Below are positions 10,397-19,435 of a DNA stretch of 64,000 nt, in pieces. The position numbers were made by a program, and so were the translations under genes. Numbering within the stretch: the stretch's first letter is position 1; each line of letters opens with the position of its first letter. Origin of the DNA: Streptomyces pluripotens (lineage in GTDB: Bacteria > Actinomycetota > Actinomycetes > Streptomycetales > Streptomycetaceae); the NCBI RefSeq assembly GCF_000802245.2, contig NZ_CP021080.1, positions 1,488,001 through 1,552,000 on the forward strand, in the 5' to 3' direction. Under the pieces are notes generated by a model, which had not been told where the DNA came from, made no database searches, and was given only the letters and a program-made list of their open reading frames with translations.

Positions 10397-11386
10397 TCAG
10401 CCGGCCAGGTTCTCCGCCAACTCATCGGAGAGGTTGGCCTCCGTGCCCGGGATACCCAGGTCGGCGGCACGCTTGTCGGCCATCGCCAGCAGCCGGCGGA
10501 TCCTGCCCGCGACCGCGTCCTTCGTCAGCGGCGGGTCGGCGAGCGCGCCCAGCTCCTCCAGGGAGGCCTGCTTGTGCTCCATCCTCAGGCGCCCTGCAGC
10601 GGCCAGGTGCTCGGGCACCTCGTCACCGAGGATCTCCAAGGCTCGCTGTACCCGGGCACCGGCGGCCACGGCTGCGCGGGCCGAGCGGCGCAAATTGGCA
10701 TCGTCGAAGTTGGCGAGGCGGTTGGCTGTGGCCCGCACCTCGCGGCGCATCCGGCGCTCCTCCCAGGCCAGCACGGACTCGTGAGCACCGAGCCGGGTCA
10801 GCAGCGCACCGATCGCGTCACCGTCCCGGACGACCACCCGGTCCACACTCCGCACCTCACGGGCCTTCGCGGCGATCGACAACCGACGGGCAGCACCGAC
10901 CAGCGCCAGCGCGGCCTCCGGCCCCGGGCAGGTCACCTCCAGGGAGGAGGACCGGCCGGGCTCGGTCAGTGAGCCGTGCGCCAGGAAGGCTCCGCGCCAG
11001 GCCGCCTCGGCGTCGCAGGTGGCCCCGGAGACCACCTGTGGGGGCAGGCCACGGATCGGGCGACCCCGGCCGTCCACCAGCCCCGTCTGGCGGGCCAACT
11101 GGTCACCGCCCGCGACGACCCGCACGACGTAGCGCGAGCCACGCCGCAGCCCGCCGGGCGCCATGACGATCAGTTCGGAGCTGTGGCCGAAGATCTCCAG
11201 GATGTCCCGCTTGAGACGGCGGGCAGCCATCGCCGTGTCCAGCTCCGCCTCGATCACGATGCGCCCGCTCACCAGGTGGAGGCCGCCGGCGAACCGCAGA
11301 ATGGCGGAAACCTCCGCCTTCCTGCAGCAGGTCCGGGTGACGGGGAGCCGGGAGATCTCATCCTTCACCGCTGCCGTCATCGCCAT
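10397..11386 (-). CDS. whiA: Sporulation transcription factor WhiA
   Basis: A 329-residue DNA-binding protein with the typical start ([13 protein letters not shown]), an N-terminal domain related to LAGLIDADG homing endonucleases, and a C-terminal helix-turn-helix near [22 protein letters not shown]. In Streptomyces it acts with WhiB to start sporulation septation; it is widespread in Gram-positive bacteria. ATG codons at 11386 and 11380 both fit. The start overlaps the yvcK-like gene by ten bases, so the two are translationally coupled. Length and order are those of the conserved uvrC-rapZ-yvcK-whiA cluster. Confidence 0.97.
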   Translation of the reverse strand: MAMTAAVKDEISRLPVTRTCCRKAEVSAILRFAGGLHLVSGRIVIEAELDTAMAARRLKRDILEIFGHSSELIVMAPGGLRRGSRYVVRVVAGGDQLARQTGLVDGRGRPIRGLPPQVVSGATCDAEAAWRGAFLAHGSLTEPGRSSSLEVTCPGPEAALALVGAARRLSIAAKAREVRSVDRVVVRDGDAIGALLTRLGAHESVLAWEERRMRREVRATANRLANFDDANLRRSARAAVAAGARVQRALEILGDEVPEHLAAAGRLRMEHKQASLEELGALADPPLTKDAVAGRIRRLLAMADKRAADLGIPGTEANLSDELAENLAG

Positions 11387-12471
11387 GGGCCGATCCTTCC
11401 ATGCATCCGAAAAATACGGTCGTACGCGGCGGCCAACAGCTCCGGGTCGTGCCGGGGGCTACCGTCGGCCCGGGCCACCGACGCCAGCTCCACCGCGGCT
11501 CCCAGCCGCTTGGCGGCCTCGGTGAGCGAGTCGCGATCGGGCACGGCGGCCTCGTCGGCCAGCACCACGTCCAGGGCGAGTTTAGGGGCGTGTCGCCCCA
11601 AAACCTCCAAATGACGCTGCGGGGAGAAGCCCTCGGTTTCTCCCGGCTGCGGCGCGAGGTTCAGGGAGAGGACCTTACGCCCTTTGGTCTCGGTGAGGGC
11701 GTCCAGCAACTCGGGGACGAGCAGGTGCGGGATCACCGAGGAGAACCAGGACCCTGGCCCGAGCACGACCCAGTCCGCGTCCAGCACCGCCGCCACGGCC
11801 TCCGGGACGGCGGGCGGATCGGGCGGCACGAGGTGCACCGACTGCACCTCGCCGGGCGTGAGTGCCACGGTCGCCTGGCCACGCACCGTGTCCACGTCGT
11901 CCGGGCGCTCCGGATCATGTCCCCTGACCAGGGCCTGCAGCTCCAGGGGCACGGCGGACATGGGCAGCACGCGTCCGTGCGCACCGAGCAGCTTGCCGAC
12001 CAGGTCCAGAGCCTGGACGTGATCACCCAGCTGCTCCCACAGGGCCACGATCAGCAGATTGCCGACTGCATGGTCGTGCAGATCGCCTCTTGAGTGGAAG
12101 CGGTGCTGGATGACCCGGGCCCAGGTCTGCCCCCAGTCGTCGTCACCGCACAGTGCGGCCAGCGCCTTGCGCAGGTCACCGGGTGGCAGCACACCCAACT
12201 CGTCGCGGAGACGACCGCTCGAACCGCCGTCGTCGGCCACGGTGACGACGGCGGTGAGGTCGCCGGTGATCCGGCGCAGCGCAGCGAGCGAGGCGGACAG
12301 CCCCATGCCCCCGCCGAGCGCGACCACCTTGGGCTGGGCTCCGCGACGGCGAGCCCGGGCCCCGCGGCCCTCGATGGGCCGGCCCGACCGGACTTCGGCC
12401 GCGGCGCGGCCGGCACGCCCTTCCGGCACCATCCTGCGCAGCCGGCTCAACCGCGGTGTACGTTCTGTCAT
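11377..12471 (-). CDS. yvcK: YvcK/CofD-like protein (gluconeogenesis factor family)
   Basis: A 364-residue member of the CofD/YvcK fold. After a 47-residue Arg-rich N-terminal stretch comes the nucleotide-binding [13 protein letters not shown], then [14 protein letters not shown] and the NLLIVAL segment typical of the family. YvcK proteins bind UDP-sugars and are needed for growth on gluconeogenic carbon and for normal cell shape in Bacillus and Mycobacterium; the exact activity is unresolved. It overlaps rapZ by four bases (ATGA) upstream and whiA by ten downstream, so it sits mid-operon. The N-terminal extension is basic and may not be essential to the fold. Confidence 0.93.
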   Translation of the reverse strand: MTERTPRLSRLRRMVPEGRAGRAAAEVRSGRPIEGRGARARRRGAQPKVVALGGGMGLSASLAALRRITGDLTAVVTVADDGGSSGRLRDELGVLPPGDLRKALAALCGDDDWGQTWARVIQHRFHSRGDLHDHAVGNLLIVALWEQLGDHVQALDLVGKLLGAHGRVLPMSAVPLELQALVRGHDPERPDDVDTVRGQATVALTPGEVQSVHLVPPDPPAVPEAVAAVLDADWVVLGPGSWFSSVIPHLLVPELLDALTETKGRKVLSLNLAPQPGETEGFSPQRHLEVLGRHAPKLALDVVLADEAAVPDRDSLTEAAKRLGAAVELASVARADGSPRHDPELLAAAYDRIFRMHGRIGPWR

Positions 12472-13493
12472 TCTCGTCCCATGTCCCGGTGCACGATCAC
12501 CGTCTCCACGCCCTCGGCCGCAAGACGCGCGGCGAGTTTCTCCGACATCGCGACCGAGCGGTGCTTTCCGCCTGTGCAGCCGATGGCGATGGTCACATAG
12601 CGCTTGCCCTCGCGCCGGTAGCCGGCCGCGATCAGTCGCAGCAGTTCGGCGTACCGGTCGAGGAACTCCTTGGCACCGGGCTGGTTGAAGACGTAGGCGG
12701 CGACCTCGTCGTTGAGGCCGGTGTACGGACGCAGCTCCGGGACCCAGTGCGGATTGGGCAGGAACCGCATGTCCGCGACCAGGTCGGCATCGACCGGGAG
12801 ACCGTATTTGAAGCCGAAGGACATGACGGTGGCCCGCAGCTCAGGCTCCTCCTCACCCGCGAACTGGGCGTCCATCTTGGCGCGCAGCTCGTGCACGTTG
12901 AGGCTGGAGGTGTCGATCACCAGGTCGGCGTCCCCGCGAAGCTCGCGCAGCAGCTCCCGCTCTGCGGCGATGCCGTCGACGATGCGGCCGTCTCCCTGCA
13001 GGGGGTGTGGGCGCCGGACCGACTCGAAGCGGCGGACCAGGGCCTCGTCGGAGGACTCCAGGAAGACGATCCGCCGGGTGACATCCCGGGTGTCCAGGTC
13101 GGCGAGCGATTCACGCAGATTGTCGAAGAAGCGCCGGCCACGTACGTCCACGACGACCGCGATCCGCGCCACGTTGCCCTGGGAGCGGGCGCCGAGTTCC
13201 ACCATGGTGGGGATGAGAGCGGGCGGAAGGTTGTCCACGACGAACCAGCCGAGGTCTTCCAAGCACTTCGCGGCCGTCGACCGACCGGCTCCGGACATTC
13301 CGGAGATGATCACCAGCTCGGGGATGGCCGCTTCGGGGGCCTTGGCCGTGTCGCTGCCCGTACTCACCTGTGCTCCGTTGTCCTGGGCCGTGTCCAGGCC
13401 GGTCTCCTGGCCGGCGTTGTGCCGGACGGCGTCGTCACCCGTGTGGTACGGCTGATCTCGCCGCGTTGTGGGCTGTGCATCGTGCTCGGTCAT
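12468..13493 (-). CDS. rapZ: RNase adapter RapZ / YvcJ-family nucleotide-binding protein
   Basis: A 341-residue protein with a 50-residue variable N-terminus, then a P-loop-like [10 protein letters not shown] and the family core ([14 protein letters not shown]). The C-terminal domain contains [14 protein letters not shown] and HRDMGRE. In E. coli RapZ guides RNase E to a small RNA controlling GlmS; actinobacteria lack that circuit, so the role here is uncertain. The P-loop has Arg where Lys is canonical, a feature I recall in actinobacterial members, so not necessarily a defect. It overlaps both uvrC and yvcK by four bases. Confidence 0.93.
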   Translation of the reverse strand: MTEHDAQPTTRRDQPYHTGDDAVRHNAGQETGLDTAQDNGAQVSTGSDTAKAPEAAIPELVIISGMSGAGRSTAAKCLEDLGWFVVDNLPPALIPTMVELGARSQGNVARIAVVVDVRGRRFFDNLRESLADLDTRDVTRRIVFLESSDEALVRRFESVRRPHPLQGDGRIVDGIAAERELLRELRGDADLVIDTSSLNVHELRAKMDAQFAGEEEPELRATVMSFGFKYGLPVDADLVADMRFLPNPHWVPELRPYTGLNDEVAAYVFNQPGAKEFLDRYAELLRLIAAGYRREGKRYVTIAIGCTGGKHRSVAMSEKLAARLAAEGVETVIVHRDMGRE

Positions 13494-15622
13494 CTCTCCT
13501 GCCCCCGTCGTTCGTCCGTGAGGCCCGCGGTTGCGGGCTCCCCCGGGGGACCCGCCGTCGTGTCGGGTTCCCCGTCCTCAATGATCTCTCCAGTCGCCGT
13601 GTTCACGGCGGGCCCGGACGGAGCCGACCGGGCGAGGGCCACGGCGATGGTCTCGGCCGTCTTCCGACCTATCCCGGGCACTTCCTGGATCTGTTCGATT
13701 GTGGCGGACCTCAGCTTCTTCAACGAACCGAAATGCTTGATGAGGGCCTGTCTGCGGGTCTCCCCGAGACCGGGGACGTCGTCCAGGGGGCCGGCCCGGA
13801 AGCGCTTGGCACGCCTGGTGCGCTGGTAGGTGATCGCGAAGCGGTGGGCCTCGTCACGGACGCGCTGGAGCAGGTAGAGACCCTCGCTGGTACGGGGCAG
13901 GACCACCGGATCGTCCTCGCCGGGTACCCAGACCTCCTCCAGGCGCTTGGCGAGACCGCAGACGGCGATGTCGTCGATACCGAGCTCGTCCAGGGCACGC
14001 CGGGCCGCTGCGACCTGCGGCTGGCCACCGTCAACGACCACGAGCTGAGGCGGGTAGGCGAACTTCTTGGGGCGCCCGTCGTCGTCCTTGAGGAAGCCGG
14101 TGGCCGGGTCCGTACCGGTGAGGGCGGTGTCGCCGTCGGTGGACGCGTCCCGCGCGTCAGCCCCCTCGGCCTCCCCGGTCCACTCCCCCGTCTTCTCCTT
14201 CTCGGCGAGGTAGCGTCTGAAGCGCCGGGTGATCACCTCGTGCATGGAGCGGACGTCGTCCTGGCCTTCACCGTGCCAGAGTCGCGTGTCTCCGGCACGG
14301 CCCTTGATCTGGAAGCGGCGGTACTCGCTCTTGCGCTGCAGGCCGTCCTCGAAGACGACCATGGAGGCGACCACATCGTCGCCCTGAAGGTGCGAGATGT
14401 CGTAACACTCGATCCGCAGCGGGGCGCTGTCCAGGTCGAGGGCCTCGGCGATCTCCTCCAGCGCGCGTGAGCGCGTGGTCAGGTCGGAGGCCCGCTTGGT
14501 CTTGTGCAGGGCAAGGGCTTGCTGGGCGTTGCGCTGCACGGTCTCCATGAGTGCTCTCTTGTCGCCGCGTTGCGGGACACGCAGAGATACATTCGCCTCA
14601 CGACGGCCGGTCAGCCACTCCTGGACCGGCCCGACCGGCTCGGGCAGCGCCGGGACCAGGACTTCCTTGGGAACCGCGTCCCCGGTCTCCTCGCCGTACA
14701 ACTGCTGCAGGGCGTGTTCCACCAGGGCACTGGTGGTGACCTCCTCCACTTTGTCGGTCACCCAGCCGCGCTGGCCGCGCACCCGGCCACCGCGGACGTG
14801 GAAGATCTGCACGGCCGCCTCCAGCTCGTCCTCGGCGACGGCGATGAGGTCCGCGTCGGTCGCGTCGGCGAGCACGACCGCGTTCTTCTCCATGGCCTTC
14901 TTCAAGGCCTCGATGTCATCGCGCAGACGCGCGGCCCGCTCGTACTCCAGTTCCTCGGCCGCCTCCGCCATCCGCTTCTCCAGACGGCGAAGGTGGGTGC
15001 CGGTGCTGCCGGCCATGAAGTCACAGAATTGTTCGGCCAGTTCCTTGTGCTCCTCGGGACTGATCCGCGCGACGCAGGGGGCGGAGCATTTGCCGATGTA
15101 GCCGAGCAGACAGGGGCGCCCCGTGCGGGCGGCGTTCTTGAACACGCCGGCCGAGCAGGTACGCACCGGGAAAACGCGCAGCAACAGGTCGACGGTATCC
15201 CGGATCGCCCACGCGTGGGCGTAGGGCCCGAAGTACCGGACGCCCTTCTTCTTGTGACCGCGCATCACCTGCACACGCGGAAACTCCTCACTCATCGTCA
15301 CCGCGAGGTAGGGGTAGCTCTTGTCGTCGCGGTACTTGACGTTGAACCGGGGGTCGTACTCCTTGATCCAGGAGTACTCCAGCTGCAGCGCCTCGACCTC
15401 CGTGGACACCACCGTCCATTCCACGGACGCTGCGGTGGTCACCATCGTCCTCGTCCGCGGATGCAGGTTCGCCAGGTCCTGGAAGTAGTTCGCCAGGCGC
15501 TGGCGCAGGCTCTTCGCCTTCCCGACGTAGATCACCCGACGGTGCTCGTCACGGAACCTGTACACCCCGGGAGAGTCCGGGATGTCTCCCGGCCTGGGGC
15601 GGTAGCTGGAGGGGTCGGCCAT
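13490..15622 (-). CDS. uvrC: Excinuclease ABC subunit C
   Basis: A 710-residue nuclease that makes the two incisions around a UvrB-marked lesion. Visible are the N-terminal GIY-YIG domain ([20 protein letters not shown], about residues 17-36), the UVR motif that contacts UvrB (about 205-245), the RNase-H-like C-terminal nuclease domain and terminal helix-hairpin-helix repeats ([18 protein letters not shown] and [12 protein letters not shown]). A Ser/Thr/Pro-rich tail of about 35 residues follows. It is first in the four-gene overlapping operon and seems to be read from a leaderless promoter. Confidence 0.97.
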   Translation of the reverse strand: MADPSSYRPRPGDIPDSPGVYRFRDEHRRVIYVGKAKSLRQRLANYFQDLANLHPRTRTMVTTAASVEWTVVSTEVEALQLEYSWIKEYDPRFNVKYRDDKSYPYLAVTMSEEFPRVQVMRGHKKKGVRYFGPYAHAWAIRDTVDLLLRVFPVRTCSAGVFKNAARTGRPCLLGYIGKCSAPCVARISPEEHKELAEQFCDFMAGSTGTHLRRLEKRMAEAAEELEYERAARLRDDIEALKKAMEKNAVVLADATDADLIAVAEDELEAAVQIFHVRGGRVRGQRGWVTDKVEEVTTSALVEHALQQLYGEETGDAVPKEVLVPALPEPVGPVQEWLTGRREANVSLRVPQRGDKRALMETVQRNAQQALALHKTKRASDLTTRSRALEEIAEALDLDSAPLRIECYDISHLQGDDVVASMVVFEDGLQRKSEYRRFQIKGRAGDTRLWHGEGQDDVRSMHEVITRRFRRYLAEKEKTGEWTGEAEGADARDASTDGDTALTGTDPATGFLKDDDGRPKKFAYPPQLVVVDGGQPQVAAARRALDELGIDDIAVCGLAKRLEEVWVPGEDDPVVLPRTSEGLYLLQRVRDEAHRFAITYQRTRRAKRFRAGPLDDVPGLGETRRQALIKHFGSLKKLRSATIEQIQEVPGIGRKTAETIAVALARSAPSGPAVNTATGEIIEDGEPDTTAGPPGEPATAGLTDERRGQER

Positions 15623-15629
15623 GTCTCAC

Positions 15630-15635
15630 ACCCTA
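15630..15635 (-). promoter_or_regulatory. Leaderless -10 element for the uvrC operon
   Basis: TAGGGT on the minus strand ends seven bases before the uvrC ATG at 15622. That spacing puts the transcription start on or next to the ATG, and there is no ribosome-binding site. No good -35 is seen at 17-18 bases. Confidence 0.6.
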
Positions 15636-16085
15636 CTGGCGAGCGCCGACACCACGTCGGGCCTGTGGACAACGCCTGTGCCTGTCCGGTGCCCCGTCCG
15701 GACCCCTGAGGGGCACCGGCCTCCCCGACCGCCTTCCCACGACACCTCGGTGCGCCGGACGGATGCCTTCCGGCCATGCCCGGCCTCGGCCGGGCGGCAT
15801 CCCTCCTTCGGTGCAGTCCCTCCGGTGCGGCTCAGGGGCCCGCGTCGCCGTGGTCGGACAGCCCTGGGAGGGCGCGGTCCGGCCAGGGCCGCACGACGGC
15901 CGAGTCCGAGGTGTTGTCGGGGTCTGGTCGACACGCTTCAATGCACGGGAACTCGGGCCGTCACGCACGCGCACCAGCGCGGCGTGCGCCGTCACGGGCG
16001 TCCGTGGCGCTCACGGGGGTGGACCCGCACATCCGCGCAGACGATCTGACCAGCCGTAGCGAGACCTCACAGAAAGGCCCCGAGC
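15636..16085. other. Divergent intergenic region, uvrC / HTH protein
   Basis: About 450 bases with no supported gene; open frames on both strands are shadows. A weak ribosome site (AAAGG, 16074-16078) precedes the right-hand gene. I see no LexA-type GAAC-N4-GTTC box here. Confidence 0.4.
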
Positions 16086-17033
16086 ATGCGGCATGCCACA
16101 GAACACGCGGACGTTCCCCCCGCGGAACTGGACACCGCCCTGCGGGGCGGCCCCTTCCATGCGGCGCTGCGGGCCGCGATCGCCGCACGCGGGCTGCCGC
16201 TCCAGCGCGTCCAGCACCATCTGTCGCGGCACGGGGTCAAGGTCGGTGTGACCAGCCTGAGTTACTGGCAGCAGGGCGCGCGCCGCCCGCAGCGGCCGGA
16301 GTCGCTGCGGGCCGTACGGGCGCTGGAGGAGATCCTCCAGCTGCCGGACGAATCACTGATACGGCTGCTCGCCGAGTCCGACGAGCGCGCAGCGATCGGA
16401 CGTCCGTCGGGCCGCTCGTACCGCTCTCTGATCAAGGCCTCGGACGTCCTGGAGCGGCTCCGCGCCGACCTCGGGCTGTCCCGCGACGGCGGCCTGCACA
16501 CTCTGGGCCACCACGAACGCATCCGGATCGGCGCCCGGCGCGAGTTGGCGGGACGCGAGGCCCACCACATCGTGCAGGCCCACCGTGACGGCGTCGACCG
16601 CTTCGTCGCGGTGCACCACGGCGACCCCGGTTGCAGCCCCTGTGACATGCAGGTGCGTGCCCTGGAGAACTGCCGCACGGGACGTGCCCGCTGGGACCGG
16701 GACACCGGTGTGCTGGCGACCGAACTGCTCTTCGATACCCGGCTGCGCTCCGGCGACACCTTCCTCTTTCGGTACGGCATCGAGGACGGCACGGCCGGGG
16801 TCTGCCGCGAATACCTCCACCGCTTCGGCTTCCCAGGCGGGCAGTACGTCCTCCAGGTGCGCTTCGACGCCGCGACGCTGCCGGCGCGCTGTCACCGCTT
16901 CACCCAGCACTCGGCGGCGGCCCCACGCAGCGGGCGACAGCAGTTGTCCGTTTCCGGTCCGCATCACTGCGTCCACGTGGTCGAGCCGCGGATACGGCCG
17001 GGCATCGTGGGCATCGCCTGGGACTGGGACTGA
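16086..17033 (+). CDS. Conserved actinobacterial protein with XRE-like N-terminal helix-turn-helix
   Basis: A 315-residue protein of no named family that I recognise. Residues about 22-85 look like an atypical XRE helix-turn-helix: AALRAAIAARGLPLQRVQ, then TSLSYWQQGARRPQRPESL and RAVRALEEILQLP, the pattern of a recognition helix plus dimer helix. The remaining 200 residues are a soluble alpha/beta region rich in His, Asp and Arg, with CSPCD around residue 180 and a C-terminal HHCVHVVEPRIRPGIVG. It stands alone, divergent from uvrC and convergent with the Rieske gene. A DNA-binding or regulatory role is likely but only inferred. Confidence 0.6.
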   Translation: MRHATEHADVPPAELDTALRGGPFHAALRAAIAARGLPLQRVQHHLSRHGVKVGVTSLSYWQQGARRPQRPESLRAVRALEEILQLPDESLIRLLAESDERAAIGRPSGRSYRSLIKASDVLERLRADLGLSRDGGLHTLGHHERIRIGARRELAGREAHHIVQAHRDGVDRFVAVHHGDPGCSPCDMQVRALENCRTGRARWDRDTGVLATELLFDTRLRSGDTFLFRYGIEDGTAGVCREYLHRFGFPGGQYVLQVRFDAATLPARCHRFTQHSAAAPRSGRQQLSVSGPHHCVHVVEPRIRPGIVGIAWDWD

Positions 17034-17159
17034 ACGGTCTGCGCCGCTTGCCCATCGACGCCGAGTGCCCGTCGCCCGCGCCGCCGGGGGTCCGGCCCAG
17101 CTGTGTGACATTGCCTGCTTCTGTCCGGCGAACTGGCCGGGGGCGCAGCGTACGGCTGG

Positions 17160-17184
17160 GGAGCCCCCTACTCCCCGCGGCTCC
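17160..17184. terminator. Hairpin between convergent HTH and Rieske genes
   Basis: GGAGCC and GGCTCC arms (6 bp) with a 13-base loop end four bases from the Rieske stop at 17188. Short and long-looped, so only a moderate candidate. Confidence 0.35.
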
Positions 17185-17187
17185 GGG

Positions 17188-17610
17188 TCAGGCGGAAGGG
17201 CCGGCGACGATCCTGCCGTTCTCGTCCTTCACCGGCAGCTCGGGCAACGGCTCGGTGGCCGGCGCCTGGACCACCTTGCCCGTCATGGCATCGAACCGGC
17301 TGCCGTGGCAGGAACAAATCAAAGTCGTCCCCTGCAGCTCGTTGATCGGGCACCTCGCATGCGTGCAGATGGTGCTGTACGCCTTCAGAGTGCCGTTCGC
17401 CTCACGGCTGACCACCACGTTGTGGTCCCGGTACAGCTTGGCGCCGCCCTTGGAGACGTCACTCGCGGCACCGAGGTCGACCGGTGCGGTCGGGGTGTCC
17501 GAGGCCGAGCCGCCTGGAGCCGAGCACGCGGCCAGGCCGAGCGCGGCGGCCGGGACCGCGGCGGCCCCTCGAAGGACGGTACGACGGCTCGCGGACGGGC
17601 GGGCGGGCAT
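17188..17610 (-). CDS. Rieske (2Fe-2S) lipoprotein, Tat-exported
   Basis: A 140-residue exported protein. The N-terminus has a twin-arginine signal (SRRTVLR, residues 8-14), a hydrophobic stretch and a lipobox LAAC with Cys29 as the lipidated residue. The Rieske cluster ligands are Cys82, His84, Cys99 and His102, and Cys87 and Cys101 form the stabilising disulphide pair, so the domain is complete. The ATG at 17610 has GGAG seven bases upstream; a GTG 12 bases earlier has no ribosome site. It probably carries electrons at the outer membrane face. No oxidase or dehydrogenase partner is nearby, so its redox partner is unknown. Confidence 0.9.
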   Translation of the reverse strand: MPARPSASRRTVLRGAAAVPAAALGLAACSAPGGSASDTPTAPVDLGAASDVSKGGAKLYRDHNVVVSREANGTLKAYSTICTHARCPINELQGTTLICSCHGSRFDAMTGKVVQAPATEPLPELPVKDENGRIVAGPSA

Positions 17611-17622
17611 CTGGAACTCCAC

Positions 17623-18322
17623 GGGTCAAAAGGTGTGTGTGGAGCGACGATACCCGGGCCGGGGGGCGGGGCACCGTGCGGGGGCGGAAGAGCACGTCAA
17701 GGTCACCCGAGGACGTGCACACCGGCATGCACGAGTTCAGCCGGTATCCGCCGGCTGGACAGCCCCGGTCGGCCGCAGCAGGCCAGGGGACAGCACGGTC
17801 TGCCAGGCAGGCAGAGTCAGGCGCAACACCATCAGGGCTCTGCGCCCGCGCATCGCGCCGGGCGGAAAACGGCGCTTGAACGCCCATCCCTCATGGGTCA
17901 TGCTCGCGCTTACACACGAACGTGAGCGCACTTTAAGATCAAAATGATGAATGCTGCGGATCAGCGCGCACAGACCGTCCGCCACTCGCAGCTCCAGGCC
18001 CTGTCCGGCAGCAGTCCGATACCGGCCCCGTCCCCCAGGCGTAGGTCTCCTCGGAGGTGCCCGATGAGCATCGTCCCCACGCAGACACGAGTTGTCCGTG
18101 CCGGACGGGATCGCCTTTCACGCCTCCTCGACGGCTTCGCCCTGGCCCACCCCGACCCCCACGGCTCTACTCTCCACCCGCCGCAGCCGGGGGCGATACC
18201 CAGCTCGTCCAGGTCCGCTGGTCCGCCGGCCGAGCCGGACGGCGCCGATGACACCGGCCCCCACGGCACCGTCCGCCCTGCCGGAGCCGTCCACCGTGCA
18301 GAAGAGAAGAAGGGAACACTTC
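17623..18322. other. Long divergent intergenic region with an AT-rich core
   Basis: About 700 bases between the Rieske and PfkB genes with no convincing gene. An AT-rich stretch at 17911-17955 should hold promoter elements. Next to it is an imperfect palindrome, GCGCT (17906-17910) to AGCGC (17925-17929), with CAC-GAAC-GTG in its middle, which could be an operator for either gene. A proline-rich open frame leads into the PfkB gene but is not conserved. Confidence 0.4.
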
Positions 18323-19234
18323 GTGATCGTCGTTGCCGGTGAGGCATTGATCGACCTGGTGCCTCAGGGCCCCGGAGCCCTCGCGGACCTGAAGCCGGTG
18401 CTCGGCGGCGGCCCTTACAACACCGCCGTAGCCCTCGGCAGACTCGGCTCCCGCACCTCTTTCTGTTCCCGGACGTCCGTCGACGCCTTCGGCGAGGCCC
18501 TACTCGACGGACTGCGGCAGGCCGGGGTCGATGTGTCGGGGGTACAGCGGGGACCGGAGCCGACCGCCCTCGCGGTGGCCACCATCGACGCCGACGGCTC
18601 GGCCGCCTATTCCTTCTACGTCGACGGCACCGCCGACCGGCTGTTCACCGCTCCCGCTTCTCCTCCCACCGGCACGCGCGCGGTGTCCTTCGGCACCTGT
18701 TCACTCGTCCTGGAACCGGGGGCGAGTGCGTACGAGGAGCTGATGCGGACGGCGGCCGGGCAGGGCGTGTTCACGGCGCTGGACCCCAACGTCCGGGCTG
18801 GACTGATCCCGGACGCAGATGCCTACCGGACGCGTTTCCGGAACTGGTTGCCCTCAGTGACGCTGCTGAAGCTCTCCGCGGAGGACGCCGCCTGGCTGGG
18901 CGGCACCCCGTGCGAGTGGCTCGCCGCGGGACCGTCGGCCGTCGTGATCACGCGGGGCGGCGATGGTCTGACCGCATACACCCAGGACGGCGGGGAGCAT
19001 TCCGTGCCGGCTGAGAAGACCGACGTCGTGGATACCATCGGCGCCGGCGACACGGTGAACGCCGCCCTGCTGCACGGCCTGTCCGCGCTGGACGCCCTGT
19101 CTCCGGAAGCGCTCATGGCCCTAGGGTCCGAGGGCTGGCAGCGACTGCTGCGCTTCGCGGCACGCGCGGCGGCGATCACCTGTTCACGGGCGGGGGCCGA
19201 GTCGCCCTACGCGGTCGAGCTGGGTGAGTGGTGA
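18323..19234 (+). CDS. PfkB-family carbohydrate kinase (fructokinase-like)
   Basis: A 303-residue ribokinase/PfkB-fold sugar kinase. It has the N-terminal GEALIDL segment, the sugar-binding GGGPYNTAVALGRLG (about residues 30-44), and the C-terminal signature DTIGAGDTVNAALL holding the anion hole and catalytic Asp. The GTG at 18323 (start of MIVVAGEALIDL) has AAGGGAA about eight bases before it and gives the normal length; 77 codons of open frame upstream are proline-rich and rejected. The N-terminus resembles fructokinases more than ribokinases, but the substrate is not certain. It stands alone. Confidence 0.88.
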   Translation: MIVVAGEALIDLVPQGPGALADLKPVLGGGPYNTAVALGRLGSRTSFCSRTSVDAFGEALLDGLRQAGVDVSGVQRGPEPTALAVATIDADGSAAYSFYVDGTADRLFTAPASPPTGTRAVSFGTCSLVLEPGASAYEELMRTAAGQGVFTALDPNVRAGLIPDADAYRTRFRNWLPSVTLLKLSAEDAAWLGGTPCEWLAAGPSAVVITRGGDGLTAYTQDGGEHSVPAEKTDVVDTIGAGDTVNAALLHGLSALDALSPEALMALGSEGWQRLLRFAARAAAITCSRAGAESPYAVELGEW

Positions 19235-19435
19235 GGCGGTCCGCTTCCCTGTTTCCGCTCCTCCTCTGTGTTGTCAAGGTGCGACCGGCGGCGCAGAGAC
19301 CTGGACGGACCGCCGGGCTGGGGCAGCTGCTGGTGGCAGACCGGCGCCCGCGAGGAATTCCCGCTGGGCGTCGATTTTCTGATCTTGTGTCAGTCTGGAT
19401 CTCCTCACGGAGGTCAAGCGGCCGAACCGGTCGCC

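Noticed and set aside
12468..13493. RapZ P-loop with Arg in place of Lys ([10 protein letters not shown]) as a lost active site
   Set aside because: The same substitution is, as I recall, usual in actinobacterial relatives, so it is not a local defect.
17944..18342. 132-codon plus-strand frame before the PfkB gene
   Set aside because: Arg/Pro/Ser-rich with no family resemblance and no good ribosome site; it overlaps the real kinase start.
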